From: Typha latifolia
Lineage: Eukaryota > Streptophyta > Magnoliopsida > Poales > Typhaceae
Reading direction: 5' to 3'
DNA: 64,000 bases
Assembly (NCBI GenBank): GCA_019914945.1
Contig: CM034099.1
Coordinates: 6,820,001-6,884,000 of the forward strand
Part shown: positions 45,721-59,226 of the stretch, piece after piece
Position numbering within the stretch: the stretch's first letter is position 1
Layout: each line of letters opens with the position of its first letter
Notes under the pieces: model-generated
Database searches by the model: none
What the model was told of the DNA's origin: nothing
Seen by the model: the letters and a program-made list of their open reading frames with translations, nothing else
Position numbers and translations under genes: made by a program

Positions 45721-47316
45721 GCATGTGGACTCAGTCCAAAGTGCTCAAGTCCAGTCATTTTAGTCATCTATTTCTTGCTGAGTTTGCATTCGCATCTTCA
45801 TTCCCTTCTCATTTTTATTCTGGGTGAGATGCATAATTATCGCCCTTGCTTTCACTTGCCGTTTATGACTCATGCGTGCTTCCTGGGTTGTTGTGCGAGG
45901 CGATTGGCATTCTTTTGTTTGTACATGAGCATTTGTGTTTCTTGCTGGCACAGGGTTCTCCGCAGTTCAACTTGATCTTCACAAGGGAGCCCATAAGTAT
46001 TTGTAGTTTGTTCAGCTTGTTCTTGCTAAGATTCCATATGTAGTTATTATTTGCGTTTCTGTACAAGTGGAATATCTGTAGCTAAATTGGGACATAATTA
46101 TGTGTAATCATTAATATATATGACAGATTCTGTTGTCATCCTTACATTATATTCTCATATATTATGTTGAATGTTGATGATCCGAATTGTCTTTATGGAA
46201 ATATGCTATTTGTACGCTGCTGAAAATAATCTTAAAATGGGTATCAGGTATACCAGTTGAATACTTTTATTTTCTTCATTACAACCACTGTAGTTAATGG
46301 TATTTTTCCACGTTCATTCGATGTTTATAGATGAGCATATATTATGATATTTGGCAACCTGTTACTGTATAATATATATCACATAATTAACTGATTAACT
46401 ATCATTCCGACATTTCGCCCGTTGCTCAAAGATGTTCATGCCAAAGTTTGGTGATCTACATGGTCGACCAACTGAAGATGTTCCACAATTTCCACTTCTA
46501 GATGTCTCAAAACTTCTCTAGTTCTCATACATAACGCTGTCAATGCATCCTTCATATCATTAGTTTCAAGAGATTAGAAAATTGCAGTGTTCTTTTCTTG
46601 ACAATTCCAAAATGGGGATGTGAAAAATAGAACTCTTTAATTGAGAAGGTTCTGTAACAAGCTTTAAAGATTCGCGATTTCCAATGTGGCTGCAAAAGGT
46701 CTTATTTTTGTTTAAGACCTTTCCAGATAAGACTGAATACTTGAGTTTCCTTCTTAGTATTATTCGGTGGGCCACTACTAAGTTCTATTTGAAGGCCAAT
46801 TTAACTGGGGGTTAACCTCACTTTTCTGAAGAAATTTTTTATTTGTTTTGAAAAGCTATCACTGTAAAGAAGCTATGAGTTTGATTCAATTTGTATTGAG
46901 GTTAATATTTGATGAAATCTTTATTAACAAACTATATATTATGGCTGATTTCTTTTTGAGAGTTAGCATATGATTACTCTTGAGGCCGCATAATTTTAGG
47001 GTGGGAAATAGAAAATTCCCTACAATTAAATCGTTTGTCCCCAAAACCTGTCAAATCCCTACGTAGAGTCTCTCTCTCTCTCTGTGGACTTTGGAGAGCT
47101 AGCCTTCGAGGTAAGACCGAAAGACGCCTCTTTAATCTATCTTCGTCTGTATCGCACGATTTGATCTCTTTGTTCATCTGAGCCGGAGTGTCCATTTAAT
47201 TTCAGGAAGTTTTGCAGCTATAATTTCTGCACTAAGTTCAGTGGTTGAGTCTTCATCATGTTTCTATTCCTACCACTTACTACTCCATGCAACAGGATGA
47301 CTGCGAAGTTGCAAGC
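45721..47316. other. Villin 3' UTR, spacer and CPL4-like promoter/leader
   Basis: The first 400 bases are probable villin 3' UTR. 46150-46970 shows nothing recognisable. A CT tract at about 47069-47083 precedes a possible leader exon ending GAG|GTAAGA at 47110; an acceptor-like AACAG at 47294 would join it to the coding exon. Confidence 0.5.
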
Positions 47317-50300
47317 ATGAGTTTGGCTGCAGATTCCCCGTCGCTATCGTCAAGCAGCAGCGATGATTTCGCTGCATTGCTTGATGCGGAGTTGGAATTG
47401 GCTTCGTCTAAATCTTGTCCTGATGATGATGGCCAAGCTGTTAGCGTTGAGGAAAGTGAATTCCAAGATCGGAGGTATACTTTTTGAAATGGACTTCTTC
47501 TGTAGTTTTTAATTACATTCTTTTTTCCTCTAATAAATTGATAGTAGGAAGCGTGGGGACGGACGTTTATAGTTAATAGAGTTTACATGGAGTTCAACTA
47601 CTAATGTGTTAGCAAAATTAGAGTAAGGGAGGTTAAGTACTGTGAAAAGGTTAAAACTTGATTAGGCCGCAGGACCATTTGGTCTCGTTAATTTTCTACT
47701 GAGGTTTGGAGGTGTTTAGTAGATATTGTATTAACAGTTTTGGTATATTTGCGTAAAAAGACATCACTGATAACAACTCACTCTCGTTAACCTCTTACGG
47801 TTTGATGTTTTAAGCAAGTCTAATGTATTTTTTTTTATTGTACAAGACTGCAATTATTTTTATGAACATAAATTTGGAGTTACAAAATTAAATAGCTTTA
47901 ATAACCATCCGGTGACCTAGGTTCTCAGACTTTCTTGTTCCCCGCCCCATATTTTTACTGATCAATTTCAGGTGCTTTCTTTGTATGTTATTTTCTTGTC
48001 ATGAACATCTCTTTTAGAATCCAGTGACATAGTTACCGTCTGGTTATTAATTGTTATACATCAAGTTCAAGTGAAGCTGGCCTCTGCAGTTTTAAACTTA
48101 TACAGAATTTCTTTTCATAGAGTGCATATGTAATAACTTCTTGCCAAATGCTTATGCAGGACTAAAAAACAGAAAATTGAAGACTTTGATACGGAGGAGT
48201 TGCAGGGGAGAGTAATGGCAGAGTCAAATCGAGAAAATATTGGTATCAGTTGTTCAGTCAATGTCCACAAGTAAAGCAATTTATCTCTTTTAATTGAAAT
48301 TATAAAAAATTGCTTCTCCATTTAAGAAATGGATCTTGACCATTTCATAATCCCCATTTAATATAAAATAGATGAGTTGACAACTGTTTGTCTTTCTCTT
48401 GTTATCATCTTATATTCTCTCCATCTTGGATGAAGTTATCACACCTCAATAGGTACTTGACTAGCGATGGAACCATTGCCTTCGTTTATGGAATACAAGG
48501 AAGGAAAGGGGTGGTGGGGTTTTCTGTTACAAGGAGAAGCTAAGGACATGTTATCATTTAATTAACTATATCGATCATTATCCTGAAAATTTGAAACAGT
48601 TCTCTGTTAGTTGGATAATTAACATCATAAATCTGGGGCTATTTGGAGGGGAAAAAGATCCCTTCACTGATCTATGACCTGCTTAGTAAGAAGACTGTTA
48701 GCATGGCAATTCATGTAATGCTATATGTGACATGCTCTTATGTGCTTAAATTATCTTCCTTTATAGATTTCCTCTTGTTGTTAGCAATTTCCAGTATTCT
48801 TTGTTTGCACTTTGCATTGCTCATATTCTGGGGGTTGAGTAGGTTAGAAAAACTCAACTTAATGTTGGTCCAATAATGTATGATACATTCTGTAACAGGT
48901 ACATCTACAGAAATCCTAAATGATATATGCCCTCCACATCCTGGATTTTTTAAAGGATTATGCATGAGATGTGGACAGCTAGAGGAAGATGATGGATCAG
49001 CAGTTGCTTTTGGTTATATCCATAAGGTAAATTTATTAGCTAGATCTATGTCAAGTCTTGTTGATTTCTGGTTTGATACCTGCCATTGTTGATTTTGGTT
49101 AGGTTTTAGTTATCGATAATAAGATGCACAGATTTCAGCATTGGCTCAGACAATGCCCTTCTACATTGTTTTCCAGGTTTTGCTTTCTAGAGATATAGTG
49201 GCTTATAATTCCTTTAATATTTGGACCCCCTTAATAATTAATATTCGTTTGGGAAATATACCATTATCACTCTTTGTCCTCAATATATTTGAACTCTCTA
49301 ATATGTAGGGAAATGCATACTAGATGTTAGTATGAGGTGAATTGTCAATCAAATTACGAAGTTTTTGGCAGACTATCTTTACAAAGAATTGGGGTTACAA
49401 GAGGCTGCTTTTATTAATGCGATATGAATGATCGTTTCCTTCTAAGAAATCTTTCCTCAAGCTTTTGCTACATAGAAGCAACAGTGTAACATGCTGCGGA
49501 CATGATGCTTGGAAAAATAGGCAGCACATCCCTCCTAGGTAAAAGTTTACAGTCACATATCATCTAGGCATTAACATGATCCTTGCTGAAGGAAGAAATT
49601 ATCATAATCAATAGGTCATCTATGTTAAGTACGATCATCTTAATGTGTAGAGAAAGGAATAATCGGAAGATAAACAATGTAAATAGGAAATGCTAAAAAC
49701 TGTGAATAAAGGAAAAGAATTTAGGAATATGTCGGAACTATTTCCATAAGTTATTTGAAGAAAATAAATGCAAAGTAAGTTTAGAGCTAAATAGAACTTT
49801 GTGTTACCCATGTCTTAAGTGAGCTCATATCCACTAGAATATTGTGTGACATCATAAAATTCTCCTTAATGCAGGATCTAAAACTAGGTACTAGAGAGAT
49901 CGATAGACTACGCGGAGCTGATCTAAAGAATCTGTTGCATGGGAAAAGGCTGATACTGATATTAGACTTGGACCATACTCTACTCAATTCAACCTGCCTT
50001 GCAGATGTATCTGCCGAAGAAGAATATTTACTTAGACAGGTTGATTGCATGAAAGGTATTACTATTCTTTTTATTTGCTTCTGCATTTTTTTCTTTGATT
50101 GTCCAGACCAGTTTCATTGCGCTCTCTGGATTGCATCTATTTCTTTTTGTGTGCTTCTTATAGTTATTTTGCAACAGATTGTACAGAAGATTTATCTCAT
50201 TTGGAAAGTTAACAAACTTCTTTTATTTAATATGCCATATAGATGATCCTGGCAGAAGTTTATTCAGATTGGACACCATCCGTATGCTAACAAAGTTACG

Positions 50301-52276
50301 GCCCTTTGTGCCAACCTTTTTAAGAGAAGCAAGCAAATATTTTGAGATGTATGTGTATACTATGGGGGAGCGCTTTTATGCCCTTGAAATGGTGAAGCTT
50401 CTTGACCCTGGGAATGTCTATTTTAATTCCAAAGTGATTTCACAATCTGATAGCACCCAGAGACATAAAAAAGGCCTCGATGTGGTGCTGGGAGCTGAAA
50501 GTGTTGTGGTGATTCTTGATGACACAGAGTTTGTAAGTATATTTTATTGCTGAATTAGTTTTAATTTCTCTTTTGTGATTTAACTTTTGCTATTTCCCTT
50601 TTTCAATGAACTTGTACAGTCCAGACTTTCCTGACAGTAGCCACAACTATTTCTCTGACATATCTGTACTAGCTAGTCCAGCTGACACCTCTCACTGTGA
50701 CAAGTTACTTTAGATTGACACTTGGTTCCTGTATAACTCCCATGAACCAATGAGTGGAGAAATGAGAAATCTAATTATTCTTGTAAAATTATTCCCTATA
50801 TATCCTTATTATCTCAGTTGAAACCTTTTTAGATAATTAAACTTTAGTAGGAATGAGGTTATCAATACTGGTTGAAAACTACTTTATCTGAGACTGTCTG
50901 AACATACTAATAGAAGGAAATTCAACATTGCCCTCAACTGATGACATAAGGTGTTAGCATGGTCCAAATTCATGTCTATGGCTAGTTTTCTTCCTGCAGA
51001 TTGAAATGCTAACATGAAACTGTTATATTATTGAAGTTGTGCCAATATGAGTTAGTGAGTGAGAAGAATGAGAATATCAGATAAGGAACAAGTGGCTTTC
51101 TATGAAATTTTTCATAACAATATATTTCTTATGCTTTGAGACTTTACATATTGCAGTGGTAAATCCGTACTTTCTTTGCCGGAAAATTTAATTGATTTGG
51201 AAATCTCTCTTGTAGGTGTGGCATAGGCATAAAGAAAACCTAATTCTAATGGATAGGTATCATTTCTTTGCTTCTAGTTGCCGCCAGTTTGGGTTTAACA
51301 CGATATCATTATCAGTGGCCAGGAAAGATGAAAGAGAATCTGATGGTGCCCTTGCAACCATTTTAAATGTTCTAAAGCGAATTCACCAGATGTTCTTTGA
51401 TCCGGTTAGTTGCACCTTTCCTTGTGATACTTCACCGTTGATCTTAAGTAATGCCTACTGCTACATCTTTCTATTGTTCCCATTACTCAGAAGTTTTGTG
51501 GTGATTGGAGTAATAGAAAGTTAGCTTTGGGATTTATTTGAGATCTTTTTATTTCCAAGACATATTCTCAACTTAAATATATATTGTACTTGCTACTCCT
51601 TTTGCAGGACCTTGAAACTGATCTGTCTTCCAGAGATGTAAGACAGGTAAAATACACGATCATAAGTAGCTTGTATATGTGCATATGTTTTCTTCTTTCC
51701 TTTTATAATAAGGGAATCATGAAGAGGAGATAACGTTTCATTGATTTAACTTCTATCCAGACAACTTTCATTGGGTTTTAAGAGTATTAAGTTAGACATG
51801 TTTAGCTGTAAAGATTTGCTTGTTATGGACTTGATTTTGGTTTGCTATCTGAAACTTGTCAATTTCCTCTAGTCGCAATGCTTTCTTTATGACTGTTATT
51901 CCAAGTTCTGCAAAATTACGTAGATTCTTTCTTGACATTTACTCTTTTGGAACTTCCAATTTAGGTAATAAAAAAGATACGCCAGGAAATATTAGAGGGG
52001 TGTAAGATAGTTTTCAGCTGGGAGTGCTCATCTAAATCACGTGCTGAGGATCAGCCAATGTGGAAGATTGCAGAACAGTTAGGCGCAACATGCTGTACGG
52101 AAGTGGACTCATCTGTCACCCATGTTGTTGTGATAGATTCAGGAACTCAAAATGCTCGCTGGGCCTTGCAGAATGAGAAATTTCTGGTTAACCCACGTTG
52201 GATTGAGGCGTCAAACTACCTGTGGCGTCGTCAAAAGGAAGATGACTTTTTAGTCAGCAATACAATAAACCAGTGA
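47317..52276 (+). CDS. CPL4: FCP1-type RNA polymerase II CTD phosphatase with BRCT domain (CPL4-like)
   Basis: Dephosphorylates the heptad repeats of the largest RNA polymerase II subunit in the nucleus. Exons: 47317-47474, 48160-48242, 48899-49026, 49875-50055, 50243-50532, 51216-51404, 51608-51646, 51965-52276; phases agree, 459 residues. Seen: acidic Ser-rich N-terminus, CPPHPGFFKGLCMRCGQ (a small Cys/His cluster typical of these proteins), catalytic DxDxT as Asp154-Leu-Asp156-His-Thr158, FCP homology through LRPFVPTFLREASKYFEMYV and ILDDTE, and a C-terminal BRCT domain (about 365-450: EGCKIVFS, WKIAEQLGATC, VTHVV, WIEASNYLW). Small size plus BRCT matches CPL4 more than the long CPL3. ATG at 47317 is preferred because MSLAADSPSLSSSSSDD lines up with the family start; an in-frame ATG at 47287 is the alternative. 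Confidence 0.92.
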
Positions 52277-53707
52277 TGATTAATTAACTTGCTTGTTCCC
52301 TTTTCTTGTTATTAAGTTTTACTGTTACTAACCTATCAAAGAGCTCTCCCAAATTAACTTGAAAAAAAGAAGAGCTTCTTATCTCGTGTATCATATTATC
52401 TGAGAAGTTACATTTCAGGTTTAGCCACTGGTTGCTTTCTGTTGTGATGCCATCAGGTGATATACCTGATGACCTTCCATATGCTTGCGAGTGGAAGATG
52501 TATCTTGTTTGATTGTATATGCCAGAAAATTAGAAGTTCTATTGTCCTCGATATTGAGTTCATTGCCCCTGCGATTCATTGATGTAATACATGTTTGAAT
52601 CGATACCTCAATATTATCGGGTAATTATGCTAGGATGTTATTCAGATCCTTGACTCGAGCGGAAGAGGGGAGATGGCAATTGGGAAATATATCTATTTAT
52701 TTTATTTTTTTATTTTTTTGAGAAAAAAAAAAAAGTGAAGCAGTTATTGTGCGTAGATTATTTGGTAATTCTTCTGATTAATGTCTTTAAAGATTTTGTA
52801 TTTAGATATCTTTTTTCCCCTTATAATTTTCGTATAATACCTTATTGTTACTTTAACTAATTACTATTAACTCTAATCATTTGAAAATTTCTCTTAAATC
52901 AAATAGACCTCAACGGCAAGACTTCCATTTGTTTTTGAGATTAAAATTTTCAATTTTAAACTATTTTCACTTCCATTCTTGAAGTTTTTGATTCTAAGAA
53001 GAAAAAAAAAAGGACATTAATAACCTCGCTGATAATCTTTCTAGTACGCAAACTTCAAACCACCGAATCATACCTACTTTCTTAAGAAAAACACTAGTAA
53101 GTAGGAGAGAAGAATAGAGGGAAAAAAAATCTCTTGTATAAATAGATATACGTTTTCCTCTTCTTTTCTCTCCCCTTTTCTGCACATATTGAGAGAGAAG
53201 AAGAAATGACCACCAGAGGCCATCTTTTTATCTCCCTTTCTCATCCATTCTTTTCTAAAATTCTATCCAAATGATGGAAAAAAATATATTCTTCCCATCA
53301 GAATAGGTTAGGCAGAAAAGCAACTTTTCAGCAATCTATATCCAGCTCCTGTTTTAAATTTTAAAATAATGACACAGCCAATTATTTCTTCAGAAGTAGA
53401 TGCTGAAGCTCTTGCAATTGCCTAAATCTCCAGAAATTGAGTTGCTTTACCACTGAAAATTGCATCACTCATCTGCAACAAACATCCATTGATCCTCTGC
53501 CTTGACCCCTCCAGTCCCTAGAATCTTGTTTTTCCTTTTCCTCCAAACAAGTTGTATACGTACAAAAGCATGTGTCCTTTCTACCTTAAAAACAAGCTAC
53601 AGTTTTCTGTTATCTCTACAATATGTATTCTGAATCAGATTAAATAGATCTCCATATTACTACAAACTTGGGACAATACCTTATGATCTGAGATTTGCAA
53701 TAGGAAA
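52277..53707. other. Convergent 3' ends of CPL4-like and UPF0114 genes
   Basis: Both neighbours end here, tail to tail. I see 3' UTR-like sequence on either side, a T-run next to an A-run at 52695-52735, and otherwise nothing. Confidence 0.6.
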
Positions 53708-56700
53708 TTAATCAGACTTATGAAGATTGTGAAGAATGTACAAGGAGGCAGATGATAAGAAAATGCACACGGAGTAACTAAGAAGGTCCAGTCCTGTAGC
53801 TATTGTCACCATTTTGCTTCTTTCAAACATCTTTACTAGAAGAATCATAACAATAACATGTCCCACCTTGGTCTTTAACTCATCAAGCGAACTGATTTTC
53901 ATCCACTTTGGCCTTTCCTGCAAATTTAAAGCAATAAAGAAAACCTCTGCTTTAACTGCAGCTTGACAGAATTCAGTCTTTGTTCTACAATAATAATAGT
54001 ACAATAAAAAAACTGGTTTGTCCACCTCTCATTATGCTGTACATAGATAAAATGTCTATGTACTGGACAGATTCAAAAACAGCCGCAGCCAGTAAGATGT
54101 ACAAAGAATTATGTAATGCTCAAACCTGGCTAAAATTTTCTGGATTAGCATGACTTGATGTAAGTTATATTATTTCCTTTCTTTTACTTCTCTTTTAACT
54201 CTGTAAATTGATTTTTTGATCTCATAAAGCCTGTTCCTTGTTATTCCAAACTAGGCCTAAGTAACTGTCCCATTCAAATAAAGCCCACCCAACTATAGCT
54301 GAAATTACCCCCCATAAAAAATCTTGAATCAGTGGGGTTGATTTCCTAGGTATCGATAGTGGTTAAGTTGGTCGAAAAGCTACTCGAGCTATGTTCATTA
54401 TTTTCGAAAATACCAAAGATGTGATCACTATCTAGGTGAAGAGAAAATCAGTTGATATTCTTCTTAATTTCTTATTATAATGGGTACTACTTCAACAGTT
54501 ACCTTTAAGGCAAACATCCCAAATAATGAAGATCCTCTAAGAGCACGATCTACAGCAGTGGGTACTGCTGGAGTTGCATTGCTGATGAACAATCCATATA
54601 GACCCATGCCAAATATCAACATAACAGTTCCAGCAAGATACACATCTGCAAAATAAAGGGTTTTAACCTTTAACTTTTAAGAACATTCTGAAATCAATAA
54701 AGGCATTATGTTAAAAAAACATTAGTTATTGGTCTAGTGACTTTTAATTCTTGGAAAGCCTTAACATGTTTGATCATAGGATATATGAATAGTCAAGCCA
54801 TATGACTGAAAAAATAATGATATTGCAGTCCAGCACTGTGAAAAATAAAATGTTGATATTCGAAAGTAAATTAAAATGAAAACAGGAATTACTGTAGAGT
54901 ATTCGCCTCTCAAACAATACTCAATCATTGAAATTGGAGATACTAGTGTGAATGACATGTGATTGCTAGTGTGCTCAAGTGATTCCTAAAGGCTGTGGGT
55001 ATTGGACTAAAAGGTTAAGGGCATTAGTAGAAAATGTGGAAACCATAAAATCATACTGAGATGCACTCACCAACTAGACTGTAATGGCCTTAAATTCTAG
55101 TTTTGTGTAGTCCACTCAACTGGCGTTAAGTGGATTACATATAGAGTATAAAACTGTAATGGGACAATGGCTAAGTTCTGTTGGAAATCCTAACTCAAGT
55201 TTAATTTGCTCATTTCATGGAAAAGATGGCGTAACATGTAATTAATGTAAATACAGGATTTGAACCAAAAATCTGCTTTTATGTAGGATATTGCGTCCAA
55301 ATTCCCAATTTTTATAACAATCAAGATGAATTTAAGAAGACAAAAAAATCATGGAACAATGTCTAAGGTGTCAAATCTTATGGAAATAATAAACAAGTAT
55401 GAACTAGCGAAAAGTCAAAGATGCAAGTCTAACATCATATCATTTTACTAATCTGATGAAGAATCCTTGAGATCAAAGGTAAATTTGTTTAATCTCCTAT
55501 ATTGATTAAGCAAAATCTCATTAATTCCCATGAGACAAAAGTAGATGTTAGTATCCGAATTCATGGTTCTCAAAAGGATCATAAAAGTTTCCCATTCTAT
55601 ATCATACAACTGATGGTTCACTATAGTAATATAGCTATAAATTTGTAAGAAAACATTCACCAAAGCTAAAACTTTTAGATTCTCACCAATAGCCTCAACT
55701 AGGCGTAGGACCATCTGTCCTGTGTGAACCCCTTTGACACAGCTCCCCCAATAAACCTTGTATGCGTCGACTATGTAAACGCAGCCCTAATTAAGAGCGT
55801 CAACTTATCAGCCCACTTAAATTTCACACTAGATAGAGAGTTATCTCAATATGTATCACACTAAATATATACCAGAGAATACACTTGTCCATAACATTGC
55901 AACTAAGCTGAAACCAACCATTGAGAGAAGCAATATGAATAAGCAGCTAAAAGTTATATCTATGTGAAAAGATATAAACCAATAAAATCTTGCATAAAAT
56001 TGCACATGTTCATTTGAGTACATAGAAAAATTGATCAATGTTGTGTCATACTTCTTCTCCATAATCCTTAACCTGCAAACTTCATCCCATGCACTTATGT
56101 TGCATGCTCAGTGAAAGTAAGAGGTAATGGCTAACCTAGTATAACTCTTCAGGAATGCTACTAAGTTTTACCCGAGGAAACTATGACAGGTGAGTTAGCG
56201 TAACTTGTAAAATTTGTAGTAAGAAAGTTTACCAAGCAGGATGACAGTTCAGCATCAACCAATAATTAGGGTTTACGAGACTTCCTAATCCGTATATAGA
56301 TAAATAGAAAGATGGAAGAACATAGAAATCTATCAGATCCAAAAGGCTCAGGAAATTCTGCTAATTGGACAATCCAATCCCAATCTGGCCAAAAATAAGC
56401 CAAATCCTAGCCAAGTAATCTGCAGAAACAATTCATTGATGAAATTGCTACTTGTATCTCATATACCAAGAACAGTAATTTAACGGATGCCTCATACTGA
56501 CAATTTTAATTAAGGGTTCAGTTAATGATATTAAAATCTTATACCATCAGCGCTCTTAACACTGAATGGGCTAGTCAGAAGTAGTCCTTTATTCTAGATT
56601 TGGAGCATGTAGTTTACAATACTCCTCTCAGATCAAATTTTGCTCCTGCAGCATCCTAGGCTATCTCCATGAAATTGCTTAGATTCAGCAATGTAGTTTT

Positions 56701-57822
56701 GTACATTTCAGACATTAGCTGCTTAAATAGAGGAATCTGCAATCAGGAATACATATAAGTTTCACAGATAATATGTAAAGCTTCAGCATCATCACCCTAT
56801 ATTGAATATCTACTTATGAGAACCTGTTGAGCCATAAACTTATCAGCTAATCGTAGTAAATCAAAAGAAGGAAAAAAAGTCAGGAGTATCAGGGCCATCA
56901 GGCCTTCTCACATTAGAACAGAAGCATGGGTTAAAAGACTTACATTCAGAAAGCACAGCAAAGAACCAGCTAATGAACCACCCACTGCCAATAGAGCCAA
57001 GAAGCGAAAATCAAAAATCACCTGCTTAGCACGCAAAGGGGCAAATATATCAAAGAGTGTCAAGATTATAGTTAAACCGCTTTGCCGCAAAGTACAATAC
57101 CATAATGAGAAGAGGCTGGAGAAAAGCACGAGGAAGCAATACTAGTCAAAAGCTCTCCAGGAAGCAATACTTCTTTTCACATTGGATTCTGTATCTAATT
57201 TAGCAAGCACTATACAGTAACCTATGTTAGTGTAGAATAAATCCTTAAGTCCAACTTCTAAACTAAGCTAGCCGGCACCTCTGGGATCTATAGGGGTTAG
57301 AATTTGCCAAGAGCGAAACTAAAGTCTCCCTACTCATCTAACAATTATCAATCCGTAGAGAAGCCAAAGATGCATAAGGAAAAGTGTTAATCTCACTGTT
57401 CATCCCAGATCATCAGGTGCAAACGGGGTACGACCCCACAATTAGCGATTAACACCTCCACAGCATATCCAAGCAAAACCCAATTGGATAAAACAAAAAC
57501 CCCATTTCTAACCGTTCCAGTAACTATATGAGACAAACAGAGATAATCTGTACGACGAAATTCCACTGACCCTCTCAATGGTGGATTCGGCCGAAGGCGA
57601 CGGGCGGGCGACGGCGTTTCCATCGCCCCGCTCGGCGGAGAGCTTGTAGTCGAACCCCACATCGGAATGCGTCGGGGAATTCGTGGCCTTGGCCGTGGTG
57701 GCGTCGCCATGGGAGGTGAGGCAAGCAACGGTGCGGCGCGAGAGTGCCAAATTCTTAGTACGGGCAGTTCGTAGGAGAAGCGAGGAGATCGGAGTGGCGT
57801 GGACCGAAAAAGAGATCGCCAT
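53708..57822 (-). CDS. UPF0114 family membrane protein, probably in the plastid
   Basis: Function unknown; the family includes bacterial YqhA and several plant proteins. Exons, 5' to 3': 57822-57571, 57021-56944, 55786-55687, 54645-54503, 53917-53708; phases agree, 260 residues. The first 84 residues are rich in Ser, Thr, Ala and Arg with few acids near the start (MAISFSVHATPISSLLLRTA), like a chloroplast transit peptide. The rest has about four hydrophobic segments: FLALLAVGGSLAGSLLCFL, AGTVMLIFGMGLYGLFI, VGHVIVMILLVKMF and LLSYSVCIFLSSASLYIL. Family signatures seen are YKVYW, GQMVLRLVEAIDVYLAGTVM, and SSLDELKTKVGHVIVMILLV. Plastid targeting and the number of membrane spans are inferences from the sequence. 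Confidence 0.9.
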
Positions 57823-58670
57823 TTGCTTGCCGAGAAGAGAGACAGAGAAGATCTAGACGTACGGTAAGATATTCGTAAGAAAAAAAAAATAATAATAGAA
57901 GATTTGTTCACTGGTTCAAAGAGAGAACGCGAACGAGAACGAGAGAGAAGCGGAGATCTTTGAGACGTCGAGGAGAGAGTGGGGTGGAAGGAGCTCCGCG
58001 GTTCAACATCAAAGTTGATGCTTTTATATTAAATCAAACTGAAAGTAATCGTCTCTCATGCTTTTCAACCGTCAGTTTTTTTAATTTTTTTTTGAGATCT
58101 TAGTAGTAGAGTAGTGTTCTAGAATTGTCTTCGTTTTTGGACGATAAACCAACGGTGGAAATTAATCCGATGTGATTGTAATATGGTATATTCGAGACAT
58201 CCTTATTGGAACCTTGCGACCTCTTCTTTCTCTCCTCCTGGTGCACGTGACCAAATTTTTAATAGAATATTAAAGGGTTAAATATATTTTTAAAACCCCC
58301 CTTATTTTTTAGACCATAATTATTAAAGGTCACAGTGGCTTACTGGTATCTAATAAAATTTATTGATGCGGGAAAAAAACAATTTAAGTTAGAAAAATAT
58401 ATGAATATCCGTTAACTTTGGAGGAAAAATGTATCACTTGCAACTTAGTGACTGATTAAAGTAATTTTAGTACAAACTGCGAGTAGTTAACCAATATTTT
58501 GTTATAGACACGTGTCCGAATTGTTTGGAACTTGCAGCCGACTGGAGCTTCTTAACCCAAAAAAAAGAAACAACTGTCGAGAAGCAGGGGTAGTTGATGT
58601 TTAAATAAGCCCGGCTGTTAATAGATTTTGTTTCGAGATTTGTCGGCTAACAGAAATCCCGGGTAGAATA

Positions 58671-58925
58671 ATTTATACTTATCGACTATACAAAATGTAC
58701 GCTTTAATTTTTTTAAAAATATGTATCAAGATTAAAAAAAATTACACATCACTCGTATAATTTATATGCATCGTCTATACAAAAGGTACGCTCTAATTAT
58801 AAATAAAAAAAAAATGCTATGTATCATCTATATAATTAATATATACGCATAATATATGCTATAATTTTTAACGATGTACGCATCGAGATTAAAAAAAAAA
58901 ATGGCACGTATTACTTATGTAATTT
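58671..58925. repeat. Degenerate tandem repeat, three copies of about 80-90 bp
   Basis: Each copy has a TATRCAT/TATACTT-like start, CTATACAAAA.GTACGCT.TAATT, an A-run, and a TGTATCA-TATAATT end. Copies begin near 58671, 58763 and 58838. Confidence 0.65.
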
Positions 58926-59006
58926 GAGGAGAGCCTAATTTCTGTCAATTAGAAAACTAAAAAACTTTTTACTATGAATTACCTAGTTATATTGGTGGCA
59001 TATTCA

Positions 59007-59122
59007 AGAATGTTGTTGATGTTTAGAAATTCTTTTTTTATTCTTTCAAACTACTATCAACATCTTCTCATGCTTTACAATTTTATTCTATGTATAAAAT
59101 TCTAATCATCAACAACATTCTA
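59007..59122 (-). repeat. Hairpin-forming inverted repeat about 105 nt past the mannosidase stop
   Basis: AGAATGTTGTTGATGTTTAG with AAATT (59007-59031) pairs with AATTCTAATCATCAACAACA and TTCT (59099-59122). The stem is about 24 bp with two mismatches, and the loop about 67 nt. It probably lies in the 3' UTR of the minus-strand gene. It could be a MITE remnant or a small-RNA hairpin. Confidence 0.75.
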
Positions 59123-59226
59123 GAAAATACTATATTAAACAGAAGCGACCTTTTCAAACGTTTATTATGCGTTCACAAGATTGTCTTCGATTACACTAAG
59201 CAGACCTGATAGATAGCAGTAGGTGC

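Larger units (their letters stand above)
57823..59226. other. Promoter of the UPF0114 gene, repeats, and 3' flank of the mannosidase gene
   Basis: 57823-58020 is probable 5' UTR and core promoter, with GA-rich patches. 58020-58670 shows no feature I can name. A degenerate tandem repeat fills 58671-58925, and a short hairpin lies at 59007-59122. Confidence 0.6.
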
